Assembly (NCBI GenBank): GCA_000155435.1
Contig: DS990264.1
Coordinates: forward strand, 68,615-132,614
Source: Clostridiales bacterium 1_7_47FAA
GTDB taxonomy: Bacteria; Bacillota; Clostridia; Lachnospirales; Lachnospiraceae
Direction: 5' to 3'
DNA length: 64,000 bases
The notes below the pieces were generated by a model. The model saw only the letters and a program-made list of their open reading frames with translations, ran no database searches and was not told the DNA's origin. Positions 36,026 to 43,739 of the stretch are shown here, in pieces. Both the position numbers and the translations under genes were made by a program. The first letter of the stretch is position 1, and each line of letters begins with the position of its first letter.

Positions 36026-36679
36026 ATGAGATTACCGAAGCATATTGGAATCATACCGGATGGGAACCGCAGGTGGGCCCTGGACCGGGGAATGGAGAAA
36101 AAGGACGGATACAGACACGGTATTTCACCGGGGATGACGCTATATCATATGTGCCGTGAACTGGGGATTGAGGAAATGTCTTTTTATGGATTTACCGTGG
36201 ATAACACCAAGCGTCCCAGTACCCAGCGCCAGGCGTTTACAAAAGCATGTGTGGCAGCTGTGGAGGAGTTGTCAAAGGAGGATGCCAGCCTGCTTGTGCT
36301 GGGAAATACCCAGTCCCCTATGTTTCCGCCGGAACTCCTTCCTTATACCAGGCGCCACGATTTCGGGGCTGGCGGAATGAGGATTAATTTTCTGGTTAAT
36401 TACAGTTGGGAGTGGGATATGGGATTCAAACCGGATAATTCAAGGAAAGCGCCGGCTGCTTCCGCTGCAATCGGACCGGTACTCAGAACAGCCGATGTTT
36501 CCCGGATTGACCTTGTAATCCGCTGGGGCGGCCGTCGAAGGCTGTCGGGATTCCTTCCGGTCCAGTCTGTGTATTCGGATATATATGTAGTGGATGACTA
36601 CTGGCCGGATTTCAGGAAAGAACATGTGGAGGCTGCGTTAAAGTGGTATTCGGATCAGGATGTTACATTAGGAGGATAA
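36026..36679 (+). CDS. Divergent isoprenyl (undecaprenyl diphosphate synthase-like) transferase
   Basis: This 217-residue cis-prenyltransferase homologue is somewhat shorter than UppS (about 245). The substrate loop PKHIGIIPDGNRRWAL with the catalytic Asp is intact near residues 4-19. FYGFTVDNTKRPSTQ replaces the usual FSTENWKRP. Two further blocks differ from UppS: NYSWEWDM where NYGGR is usual, and DLVIRWGGRRRLSGFLPVQS where DLLIRTSGEQRLSNFLLWQ is usual, although the Arg and Ser positions are largely kept. It may make a prenyl diphosphate of another length, or have a non-housekeeping role. GGAGG precedes the ATG. Confidence 0.82.
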   Translation: MRLPKHIGIIPDGNRRWALDRGMEKKDGYRHGISPGMTLYHMCRELGIEEMSFYGFTVDNTKRPSTQRQAFTKACVAAVEELSKEDASLLVLGNTQSPMFPPELLPYTRRHDFGAGGMRINFLVNYSWEWDMGFKPDNSRKAPAASAAIGPVLRTADVSRIDLVIRWGGRRRLSGFLPVQSVYSDIYVVDDYWPDFRKEHVEAALKWYSDQDVTLGG

Positions 36680-37014
36680 AAAGGATAAGCGTGAAGAGGC
36701 AGGGCTACATGGAAGATTTGGTCTAAAGACAGTCGATGCAGCCCGCAGCGTCCTTCCCATTGGGATTCAGCCGTCCGCAAAGCGGGAAGCCCGGCTGACA
36801 GAGGGTATTTTTCAAATATAACCGTGAACAGCGCTTGGAAATGTATCTGCAATTCATCTGGATTGGCAGCGTATACATGTCCAGGCGCTATTGTATATTA
36901 GCAGAGGAAAGTGAAATTTCTACAATAAAGCGACTGTTTTCAACATATATGGACAAAATGGTACAGGGGGGTGTAAAATATCATAAATAAATTTAGCAGT
37001 ACGGGGAAAGTATT
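36680..37014. other. 335-bp spacer with a bulged stem-loop
   Basis: No gene is seen. CAGCCG (36768-36773) pairs with CGGCTG (36792-36797), and inside it CCGC (36775-36778) pairs with GCGG (36782-36785), giving a bulged hairpin. It lacks a T-run and matches no riboswitch I recognise. The region also holds the leader of the response regulator gene, with GGGGAAAG before its ATG. Confidence 0.35.
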
Positions 37015-37746
37015 ATGATACATATAGCAATTTGCGACGATGACATACAGCTATGTAACCAGCTGGAAGATTATATAAGGAAATGGAGAAAAGAAGGAAG
37101 GAAACTGGAGGCAGAGGTATTCAACACAGGGAAGGAATTTGAAAAGGCTCTGAAGGAACGGTATTTCGATTTGATTTTTCTGGATATCATCATGAAGGAC
37201 TGCAGCGGGATTGAGTTGGGGCGGTTTATCCGCGAAGAGCTTAATAATGACAGCAGCATGATTGTATATATGTCCGGATATGGAGACGAATACGCTCTGG
37301 AGCTGTTTCAGTTCCAGCCCTTTCATTTTTTAAAGAAGCCGTTTAAGATTGAGGAATTTCAAAGCATTTTCTGTAAGGCGTGTGAGAGGATACAGGGAGA
37401 TACGGGGATTTTTGAGTTTAAGTCCAGCCGGACCGTGTATCGGGTCCCGTTAAAGGATATCCAGTATTTTGAGGGTGATAACCGAAGGGTTAAAATTGTA
37501 ACCGACACACACACGTATCATTGTTATTCTACCATCGAAAATCTGTTTTCCAAAATTGACATGGAGAAGGCGGGATTCATCCGGCTGCATAAGTCCTATG
37601 CAGTAAACCTGCGGTATGTGGCAACGTTCAGCGTCAGGATGGTAACCTTGTTTGACGGGGAGGAGTTTACGGTCAGTGCGCCGTTTAAGGAAAATGCTCA
37701 GCGGCAGTATGAAATTTACAGCGAAAAGATTGGCCGGACGAAGTGA
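37015..37746 (+). CDS. LytTR-type response regulator (AgrA-like)
   Basis: This 243-residue regulator has a receiver domain with the acidic pocket IAICDDD, the phosphoryl Asp57 in IFLDIIMKD and Lys in FLKKPF (about 1-120). A LytTR DNA-binding domain (about 140-240) follows: VYRVPLKDIQYFEGDNRRVK and MEKAGFIRLHKSYAVNLRYV. Such regulators bind paired 9-bp repeats and usually work with a histidine kinase of the AgrC type, but none is encoded next to it. The downstream neighbour is a convergent, decayed LytTR gene. Confidence 0.92.
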   Translation: MIHIAICDDDIQLCNQLEDYIRKWRKEGRKLEAEVFNTGKEFEKALKERYFDLIFLDIIMKDCSGIELGRFIREELNNDSSMIVYMSGYGDEYALELFQFQPFHFLKKPFKIEEFQSIFCKACERIQGDTGIFEFKSSRTVYRVPLKDIQYFEGDNRRVKIVTDTHTYHCYSTIENLFSKIDMEKAGFIRLHKSYAVNLRYVATFSVRMVTLFDGEEFTVSAPFKENAQRQYEIYSEKIGRTK

Positions 37747-37912
37747 TTCTGTCGGATGGAGTGATTCTATAGGACGAAAAATGATTGAACGGAAGATACG
37801 CAGATATGGACAGGGAGCCTGCACGGGTTGATATAGTGCGGGCTTTCTGGCGTTTTGATGTATATGGGCCTGTCCGCAAATCCGTCCTATGTCTTCAGCC
37901 AGCACACCACCT

Positions 37913-38416
37913 TCATACACGGCCTTTCTGGAGTCGGAAGCTGTGTCCCATTGCTCTGCTCCAGCCTATATCATATCGGTAGATATGCCGCATATACTGT
38001 TGGTTTACAATGAAACTGTGGTGGGTGCGCATGAAATAGGAAGGAAGATGTTTCTCCATACTGCTGACGGACTGGCTGGCCAGTATCCGGCCAGAACAGC
38101 AGCACATATTGCTGTATGTGTTGGACGCCTCGATGTACGCGATATCTTCAGTGCATATGTGGTATACTTCGGCATGACGGCCGGATATGGAGAGGAACCC
38201 AATGGAAACAGAAGTGGATGAAGCGGGTGATATGTGTACACATACCAGCTTCAGATAACCCTGGTACATGTTCCGGATGAAACTGGAACAGTATGGATGC
38301 TCCGGTTCGTTCTGGGAAGGAACATTGTATTCACAGATTACAGCAAAGGCGTCCGGGGTCAGGGACATGAGATGTCTGTGGCTGAAGGTAATCCGGTATT
38401 GCTGCGGTCTGGGCAT
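37913..38416 (-). pseudogene. Decayed LytTR-domain regulator
   Basis: The minus-strand frame (167 residues) contains a recognisable LytTR segment: VYHICTEDIAYIEASNTYSN, LASQSVSSMEKHLPSYFMRT, HHSFIVNQQYMRHIYRYD. The upstream half has no receiver motifs, and the last strand of the domain is missing because the frame ends early (LQKGRV). No good ribosome site precedes the ATG. It is read as a truncated or decayed response regulator convergent with the intact one; a small stand-alone LytTR protein is the alternative. Confidence 0.5.
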
Positions 38417-38806
38417 TTTAAACAGGCTGGAAGAAACGCTGTAATATCCGTAGGGATACTGACGGGTCAGGTTGTTAATCCATATGATATCACTGTAATC
38501 TGTTCCAAAATCAGGGAGGGCCTACCCCGATAAAAGGAACGGATGAAGGAACGCATCTTGTTAATGATTAGCCGGTCATTTTGTCTGGATATTGAAATCC
38601 CCTCTTATTTATTTATAATTTATAATGTATGGCAATGCTTATTCCGCCTGACTTTGTAAATAAAGTCATTGGCCTTAAAATATGGGTTATTGGTTCGATT
38701 CTATTGAAAAGGGTGACATTTTCAATAGAATTGTATTATATTAGAGTTAAAGCGGAATATAAGACGTTCAATCTGATGTAAGTTAAGAAGGGAGGTTATA
38801 CTGGGA
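38417..38806 (+). promoter_or_regulatory. Leader of the tail-like genes with 12-bp palindrome around a -35
   Basis: The spacer has no gene. TTCTATTGAAAA (38699-38710) and TTTTCAATAGAA (38719-38730) form a perfect 12-bp inverted repeat with loop GGGTGACA. GTGACA in the loop (38713-38718) and TATATT (38737-38742) are spaced by 18 nt and may be the promoter. A smaller repeat, GACTTT...AAAGTC, lies at 38650-38667. The palindrome fits a repressor or activator site controlling the DUF4157, sheath and tube genes. Confidence 0.45.
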
Positions 38807-39016
38807 ATGCAGGAGGAATATAAGCAGGCGAAGTTTCAGACCCATGCCCAGGGCGGGCAGATATTTCTTGGTGCGGGACAGGAAATGCACCCGGGGCATG
38901 AACTTGGGCATGTTGTTCAGCAAAAGCAGGGCAGGGTGCAGGCCACAGAGGCGGTCAGGGGACAGGCTCTTAATGATGACAGGAGCCTGGAACAGGAGGC
39001 GGAACGGTTTGGATGA
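38807..39016 (+). CDS. Short DUF4157-like protein (HExxH-type motif)
   Basis: This 69-residue protein reads AKFQTHAQGGQIFLGAGQEM, then HPGHELGHVVQQKQG with the zinc-type HELGH at residues 31-35. DUF4157 domains are putative metallopeptidases found as effectors or accessory proteins of extracellular contractile injection systems, normally as part of much larger proteins. Here only the core remains, so it may be a truncated effector or a stand-alone stub. GGGAGG lies 16 nt before the ATG. It precedes the sheath gene by about 100 nt and is probably in the same transcript. Confidence 0.7.
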   Translation: MQEEYKQAKFQTHAQGGQIFLGAGQEMHPGHELGHVVQQKQGRVQATEAVRGQALNDDRSLEQEAERFG

Positions 39017-39119
39017 AGGATAGGGGGATAGGGGGCACCAGAAGTATCCGTCCGACCGTGATATGGAAACAGATAACTTAGCAGTCTTTCAGACTGTGCC
39101 ATTATAAGGGAGGTATTTC

Positions 39120-40919
39120 ATGGCAGAGTATTTATCACCGGGAGTATATGTGGAGGAGTTCGACTCAGGAGGCAAACCCATGGAGGGAGTGGGGACCAGC
39201 ACGGCAGGCTTCATAGGAATGGCGGAGCGGGGACCGGTGGAAGGGCCTCCGCGGCTGGTAACCAATTTCGCGGATTTTAAGCGGATTTATGGGGGATATC
39301 TGTCGGCTGATGAGTACGGGGACTACCGGTTCCTGTCGTATGCGGTGGAGCATTTCTTTATCAATGGAGGTGCCAGGGCATTTATTGCCAGGGTGGCGCC
39401 GGGGGATGCGGCTTGTGCAAAGGGTGCGCTTCCAAACAGGGAACATCCGGTGCTGGTGATGACGGCCAGGAACCCGGGAATGTGGGGAAACCGCCTGAAA
39501 GTTGTGATTTCCTCTTCCAGCAAGGCTAAGACACAGATAGTGGAGGTTCTGGAGACATCAACCGGCCGGTGTTATGCGGTGAAGAATGGAGCCGGCTTCT
39601 GGGCCGGGGATGTGGTGGAATTCTCGGACGGGGAACAGTCGGTTTATAACCGGATTGTAAAGAGTGAGGACAATATCATCTTCTTTGAGAAGGAGTTTGA
39701 TATGGATGTGACGGACAGACAGCTTTTGCCGGAAAAGGTCATTACTACCTGTGAGTTTAACATGGAAGTGCGGTTTGAGGATATCGTGGAGAGGTATGAT
39801 AACCTATCATTTAATATCAACACTGCAAATTTTGTGGAGAAGAACACAGCCAAATCAGATTTGATTTCAGTGGCCATACAGTACGGGAATGCAGGGAGCG
39901 GCACGGCCGGAGAGGGCGGGGACGGATCCGATGTCAGCGGGGAAGGCGCAGGCGGTACTGGGAAATTCATCCCTCCTTTCAAACAGCTGGCCGATGGCGG
40001 TGCTGCCTTGGTATCTGTTGATTTTGAGGGAGGCAGCAACGGCAATGCCCTTGGCATGACCGCCACTGAGTTCATAGGTGTTGACAACGGAGCCGGACGG
40101 CGTACCGGTATCCAGGCTTTTGTGGATAATGATGTGGTATCCATTATAGCGGTCCCCGGGATTACGGATTCCAATGTGCAGCTTTCTCTGGTGTCCCACT
40201 GTGAGAACCTGGCCAGCCGGTTTGCGGTGCTGGATATTCCCAGGGAATCCAGAAAAGTGCAGGATATCCTCAGCCACAGGAATATTTTCGATACTACCTA
40301 CGCGGCTCTTTATCATCCGTGGCTTACTGTATTTGACCCATTGGACAAGCGGAATATTTCCATACCGCCATCAGGTTCCGTGATGGGCATCTATGCCAGG
40401 AGCGATAACACCAGGGGCGTGCACAAGGCCCCCGCCAACGAAGTGGTGCGGGGCTGTGTGGGACTGGATGTGCAGTTTGACAAAGGTGAGCAGGATATCC
40501 TGAATCCTAAGGGTGTGAACCTGATACGCGCATTTCCGGGGCAGGGTATCCGGGTTTGGGGCGCCAGGACAGCCAGCAGCGATGGAAACTGGAAGTACAT
40601 CAACGTCCGCAGGCTGTTTATTTTCATCGAGGAAACCATTAAGGCCAATACGGACTGGGCTGTATTTGAACCCAATGACGAGGTGCTGTGGGTAAGGGTA
40701 CAGAGGACCATAGAGGTGTTCCTGACCAACCTGTGGAGAGGCGGTTCCCTGGTCGGGACATCGCCAGATCAGGCGTTTTTCGTGAACATCGGACGCGCTA
40801 CCATGAGCCAGGATGATATTGATAACGGAAGGCTGATTTGTATCATCGGCGTGGCTCCTGTGAAGCCAGCTGAATTTGTAATCTTCAGAATCACCCAGAA
40901 GACCAGGGAAGTCCAATAA
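39120..40919 (+). CDS. Contractile tail sheath protein
   Basis: This 599-residue sheath protein of the phage/eCIS type begins EYLSPGVYVEEFDSGGKPME, with TAGFIGMAERGPVEGPP. It continues VEHFFINGGARAFIARVAPG and ends with the conserved C-terminal domain NLWRGGSLVGTSPDQAFFVN, VGVAPVKPAEFVIFRITQKT. A Gly-rich loop (about residues 257-282) probably lies on the outer surface. In known systems sheath rings surround the tube and contract. Only the tube gene follows; spike, baseplate, ATPase and terminator genes are absent from the window. GGGAGG precedes the ATG. Confidence 0.93.
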   Translation: MAEYLSPGVYVEEFDSGGKPMEGVGTSTAGFIGMAERGPVEGPPRLVTNFADFKRIYGGYLSADEYGDYRFLSYAVEHFFINGGARAFIARVAPGDAACAKGALPNREHPVLVMTARNPGMWGNRLKVVISSSSKAKTQIVEVLETSTGRCYAVKNGAGFWAGDVVEFSDGEQSVYNRIVKSEDNIIFFEKEFDMDVTDRQLLPEKVITTCEFNMEVRFEDIVERYDNLSFNINTANFVEKNTAKSDLISVAIQYGNAGSGTAGEGGDGSDVSGEGAGGTGKFIPPFKQLADGGAALVSVDFEGGSNGNALGMTATEFIGVDNGAGRRTGIQAFVDNDVVSIIAVPGITDSNVQLSLVSHCENLASRFAVLDIPRESRKVQDILSHRNIFDTTYAALYHPWLTVFDPLDKRNISIPPSGSVMGIYARSDNTRGVHKAPANEVVRGCVGLDVQFDKGEQDILNPKGVNLIRAFPGQGIRVWGARTASSDGNWKYINVRRLFIFIEETIKANTDWAVFEPNDEVLWVRVQRTIEVFLTNLWRGGSLVGTSPDQAFFVNIGRATMSQDDIDNGRLICIIGVAPVKPAEFVIFRITQKTREVQ

Positions 40920-40926
40920 TCGATGA

Positions 40927-41167
40927 CAGCGGATTCCGGGAAGTGTACAGACGCATATCTGGAAGCATACAGACGCATATCTGGAAGCATGCAGACGCAT
41001 ATCCGGAAGCATGCAGACGCATATCCTGAAGCGTACAGACGCATATCCGGAAGCGTACAGACGCATATCCGGAAGTATGCAGACGCATATCCGGAAGCAT
41101 GCAGACGCATATCCGGAAGCATGCAGACGCATATCCAGAGGCGTACAGGCGCATACCCGGAACCGAA
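40927..41167. repeat. 22-bp tandem repeat, about 11 units, between sheath and tube genes
   Basis: Ten regular 22-bp units start at 40948 (step 22, to 41167), consensus CAGACGCATATCCGGAAGC plus a variable RTR end. A degenerate 21-bp unit precedes them at 40927. The array starts 8 nt after the sheath stop and ends 34 nt before the tube start. The period is not a multiple of three and all minus-strand frames remain open, which creates spurious ORFs. It may affect the sheath-to-tube expression ratio through mRNA structure; this is inferred. Confidence 0.9.
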
Positions 41168-41201
41168 CATCATCACTCAAGAGCAGGAGGGATCATAATA
41201 A

Positions 41202-41630
41202 ATGACAGGATATCCAAGAGTGGAACTCCACTTTAAATTAGAAATAGACGGACTGGACGCAGGCCGTTTTACGGAAGTGTCCGGGTTTGACGCCACCATG
41301 GAACCTGTTGAATATAGGGAAGGCGACATGGCTTCAGAGACGCCGCTCAAAGTGCTCGGACTGAGAAAATATGGAAATATAACACTGAAAAAAGGCATTA
41401 TCGAGGGACCGGTGCTGTACGACTGGCTAATCAAGGGACTTACAGGGGCAGTGGAGCGTAAGACGGTTACCATCAGCTTGTTAGACGAGACACAGACGGC
41501 GGTCGTATCCTGGCAGGTCATCAACGCATGGCCAGCCAAGTATACGGCCCCGGATTTTAACGCCACGCCCAATGAGGTTGCCATTGAGACACTGGAATTG
41601 GCCCATGAGGGTATGACGAGGACTTCATAA
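41202..41630 (+). CDS. Contractile tail tube protein (gp19/Afp1-like)
   Basis: This 142-residue tube protein of the T4 gp19 family used in extracellular injection systems reads VELHFKLEIDGLDAGRFTEV, then SGFDATMEPVEYREGD, LRKYGNITLKKGI, YDWLIKG and VVSWQVINAWPAKYTAPDFN, all family features. It should form the inner hexameric tube inside the sheath. AGGAGGGAT precedes the ATG. The sheath-repeat-tube order resembles the core of eCIS loci, but the expected second and third tube variants are missing apart from one broken frame directly downstream. Confidence 0.92.
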   Translation: MTGYPRVELHFKLEIDGLDAGRFTEVSGFDATMEPVEYREGDMASETPLKVLGLRKYGNITLKKGIIEGPVLYDWLIKGLTGAVERKTVTISLLDETQTAVVSWQVINAWPAKYTAPDFNATPNEVAIETLELAHEGMTRTS

Positions 41631-41657
41631 ATGTAGTAGAGGGGAGCAGGATATGGA

Positions 41658-41897
41658 ATGGGTGAACTTTTAACCAACCAGCATTTTACCGTATATGTGG
41701 GAATGGATGCCTGCGGTTTTGCCAGGGTTTTCAATATAAGCGCTGAGCTGGAGTAGGAATCCATTGTTGAGGGCGGCCGCACTGACCAATGATTCCAGAC
41801 TCATGTGCAGCTGGGGCGGCGTCATACAGATAACATTTCCGGGAACCGTGAATATACAGTGCTGGGCCGGCGCATACTAATCCCGGAGGTGATATGA
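41658..41897 (+). pseudogene. Broken second tube-like protein
   Basis: After a good ribosome site (GGAGCAGG) the frame reads MGELLTNQHFTVYVGMDACG, FARVFNISAELE, then TAG (41754). It continues in the same frame ESIVEGGRTDQ, TGA (41790), then FQTHVQLGRRHTDNISGN to a final TGA. The layout (F-V-..G....V.NIS.ELE...VEGG) resembles clostridial tail tube-like proteins. Two in-frame stops within 45 codons mean only a 32-residue peptide is made. This is probably a decayed tube paralogue. Confidence 0.6.
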
Positions 41898-42071
41898 ATG
41901 AGTCCGAAGGAATTAAATTATATTGAGGATGCCTTAGGCCATGAGCAGTTTTTAAAAGCCCAGTGCCAGGAGGCTATCCAGAACCTGCAGGATCCGACCC
42001 TTAAGAATCAGGTCCAGCAGATGACACAGAAGCACCAGCAGATTTTTGACAACTTTTATAATCTTGTATAA
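41898..42071 (+). CDS. Small spore-coat-like protein (CotF-related)
   Basis: This 57-residue protein reads MSPKELNYIEDALGHEQFLK, with CQEAIQNLQDPTLKNQVQQM and a QQIFDNFYNLV end. The pattern matches the short clostridial coat-associated proteins usually paired with a CotF protein. GGAGGTGAT lies 5 nt before the ATG, and the gene starts 1 nt after the broken tube frame. It is followed after 14 nt by the CotF-like gene. It is predicted to be helical and expressed in the mother cell. Confidence 0.72.
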   Translation: MSPKELNYIEDALGHEQFLKAQCQEAIQNLQDPTLKNQVQQMTQKHQQIFDNFYNLV

Positions 42072-42085
42072 GGAGGAAGAATAGA

Positions 42086-42331
42086 ATGGATGACAAGTGT
42101 ATCATGGAGAACCTTCTCCTGACAACCAAAGGCGTATGCGATTTGTACATGCACGGCACCATCGAAGCTTCCACCGCCAATGTGCATCAGACCTTTAACC
42201 AGGCTTTAAATGATAGTCTGTGCATGCAGGACGATATTTATAAGGAGATGTCAGCAAAAGGCTGGTATCAGATGGAGCAGGCGGAGCAGCAGAAGATTAT
42301 GAAGGTGAAGAACCAGTTTGCCGGCATGTAA
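42086..42331 (+). CDS. CotF-like spore coat protein
   Basis: This 81-residue CotF-family protein has the typical opening DDKCIMENLLLTTKGVCDLY, MHGTIEASTANVHQTFNQAL and the tail CMQDDIYKEMSAKGWYQMEQ. CotF proteins are helical-bundle coat components of endospores. AGGAGGAAGA precedes the ATG, and a strong bidirectional terminator ends the transcript. Its location at the end of the sheath/tube gene row is noteworthy, because no promoter separates them visibly. Confidence 0.85.
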   Translation: MDDKCIMENLLLTTKGVCDLYMHGTIEASTANVHQTFNQALNDSLCMQDDIYKEMSAKGWYQMEQAEQQKIMKVKNQFAGM

Positions 42332-42346
42332 TTGGATATCTGTATA

Positions 42347-42378
42347 AAACGGGAGCGCTTCCTTCAGCGCTCCCGTTT
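42347..42378. terminator. Bidirectional terminator
   Basis: AAACGGGAGCGC (42347-42358) and GCGCTCCCGTTT (42367-42378) form a perfect 12-bp stem with an 8-nt loop between the CotF-like gene and the convergent kinase-like gene. Confidence 0.88.
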
Positions 42379-42387
42379 AAACCATAG

Positions 42388-42993
42388 TCATTCGGCCTCA
42401 TACATATCTTTAATCATCCGTACCGTCCTGTCCATGCCAAGGCGGCTTATATTGAGGAGCATCTGATGGGAATCAATGCTGCCCCATTTGCGTTTGGTAT
42501 AGTTTTCGTAGTAGTTCTTCCTGCGGCGGTCCGTGGACTTGATGGCGGCGACCGCATCCTTTTCGGAGAAATTATAGCGTTCCATGATGCGGCGTACCCG
42601 GTCATCCATGGAGGCGCAGATGAATACGTCAATCAAATCCGGATAATTGCGCAGTACGTAGTCGCCGCACCGCCCTACGATGATGCATGGCCCCTTTTTG
42701 ACCAGGGCTTCAATGATGATGGTCTGGGCCACGTAAGTACTGTCGTTCAGGGAAAGGCCGTATCCGGTAACGGAATTAGGTTCCTTTGGAATCTGATAGT
42801 TGGCTAAGAAGGTAGAGAGGGCGGATTCATCAACCTTTTCCACGCTGACAGGAGAATGTCCCATCTTTTCAGCGGCCATCTCCACCAGGTTCCTGTCATA
42901 GAGAGGAATCCCCAATTGGTCTGACAGCCTTTGGGCTACTTCGTGTCCTCCGCTTCCGAACTGACGGGCTATAGTGATAATCTTATGGCTCAT
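42388..42993 (-). CDS. Cytidylate kinase-like family protein
   Basis: This 201-residue P-loop protein begins MSHKIITIARQFGSGGHEVA, with the GSGG phosphate loop. It contains LVKKGPCIIVGRCGDYVLRN and DVFICASMDDRVRRIMERYN, plus the lid-type TDRRRKNYYENYT, as in the clostridial cytidylate kinase-like family. True nucleotide specificity is untested; these proteins differ from housekeeping Cmk. The ATG at 42993 has AAGGAG about 7 nt upstream on the minus strand; the open frame extends 6 codons further. It is transcribed away from the coat genes. Confidence 0.85.
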   Translation of the reverse strand: MSHKIITIARQFGSGGHEVAQRLSDQLGIPLYDRNLVEMAAEKMGHSPVSVEKVDESALSTFLANYQIPKEPNSVTGYGLSLNDSTYVAQTIIIEALVKKGPCIIVGRCGDYVLRNYPDLIDVFICASMDDRVRRIMERYNFSEKDAVAAIKSTDRRRKNYYENYTKRKWGSIDSHQMLLNISRLGMDRTVRMIKDMYEAE

Positions 42994-43109
42994 AGTCCCA
43001 CTCCTTTCCAACTCAAAGAGTATAAATGTACGAATAAGTTGCTATATATATTATTATAACGCACTATTTATACAATTGATATAAAAAGTTTGAAAATTTT
43101 TGCTGTTTT

Positions 43110-43556
43110 TTATTCATCAGTCCCATCCTTGCTATCCGCAGCCGAAGTCCCATCCCCCACATCTGTAGCCGCTGCTTCATCCCGGGCCAGCGCCCGCTTT
43201 TCATGCATCAGATCCCAAATGGTATCATGCATCCATTTTACCGTGTCGTTCAGGATTTTGTTTTCCGTGTCCAGGTTCATGATGACGTTGTTCATTTCAG
43301 CAATGATCTCGCGGCTGTTGTAGCGCTTGTGCGGGGCGGTCAGCCGCTCCACAAGGGACGGGTTGGTCTTCAGTATCTCCTTTGAAAGGAATTCATCCCG
43401 CTCATCGCAGGACATCCTCATGAATTCCGTGTAATGCATCCGCACCATATACATGGCTTCCTCACAGCCGCACTTCGGGCACTGGGGATGGCGGGAGGTC
43501 TGGTAGTAAGCATAATGCCCGCATTTGGGGCAGTAAAATACAGCAAGTTCTCTCAT
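43110..43556 (-). CDS. Zinc-ribbon / coiled-coil protein of unknown function
   Basis: This 148-residue protein has an N-terminal zinc ribbon YCPKCGHYAYY plus PQCPKCGCEE (two CxxC pairs, residues 9-30). A middle helical segment (60-120, NSREIIAEMNNVIMNLDTEN, KILNDTVKWMHDTIWDL) probably forms a coiled coil, and the C-terminal tail is Asp/Ala/Gly-rich and disordered. No family is recognised. It could be a nucleic-acid or protein adaptor. It is monocistronic, with its own A/T-rich leader. Confidence 0.75.
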   Translation of the reverse strand: MRELAVFYCPKCGHYAYYQTSRHPQCPKCGCEEAMYMVRMHYTEFMRMSCDERDEFLSKEILKTNPSLVERLTAPHKRYNSREIIAEMNNVIMNLDTENKILNDTVKWMHDTIWDLMHEKRALARDEAAATDVGDGTSAADSKDGTDE

Positions 43557-43663
43557 ATTCGTCCTCTCCTGATACAGTCCTAATTATATAGATAGCGTTT
43601 CAGAAGGAAAAATATACCACTTTTTCACATAAAAAGTGTAATTTCGGCAAAATGCACAAAAAA

Positions 43664-43691
43664 ACGGCAGACTAATTAGCTAGTCTGCCGT
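43664..43691. terminator. Terminator hairpin
   Basis: ACGGCAGACTA (43664-43674) and TAGTCTGCCGT (43681-43691) form a perfect 11-bp stem with a 6-nt loop. A-runs lie on the left, so it best terminates minus-strand RNA leaving the CW-repeat gene at 43740. Confidence 0.82.
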
Positions 43692-43739
43692 GTATATGGC
43701 TTTGCCTTATGGGTGAACGGATGATGGCAAATCCTTTTC

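Noticed and set aside
35432-36159. Long plus-strand ORFs reading through the 31-bp array
   Set aside because: Openness follows from the 31-bp period lacking in-phase stops; no ribosome site, and the frame runs into the UppS-like gene in another frame.
40371-41205. Long repetitive minus- and plus-strand ORFs over the sheath-tube gap
   Set aside because: They are translations of the 22-bp array and of the antisense of the sheath gene, without start signals.
38807-41630. Prophage
   Set aside because: No head, terminase, portal, integrase or lysis genes; the tube is of the gp19/eCIS type rather than the usual Myoviridae XkdM pair.
38807-42331. Complete extracellular contractile injection system
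   Set aside because: Baseplate, spike, LysM hub, AAA ATPase and tail terminator genes are not in the window.
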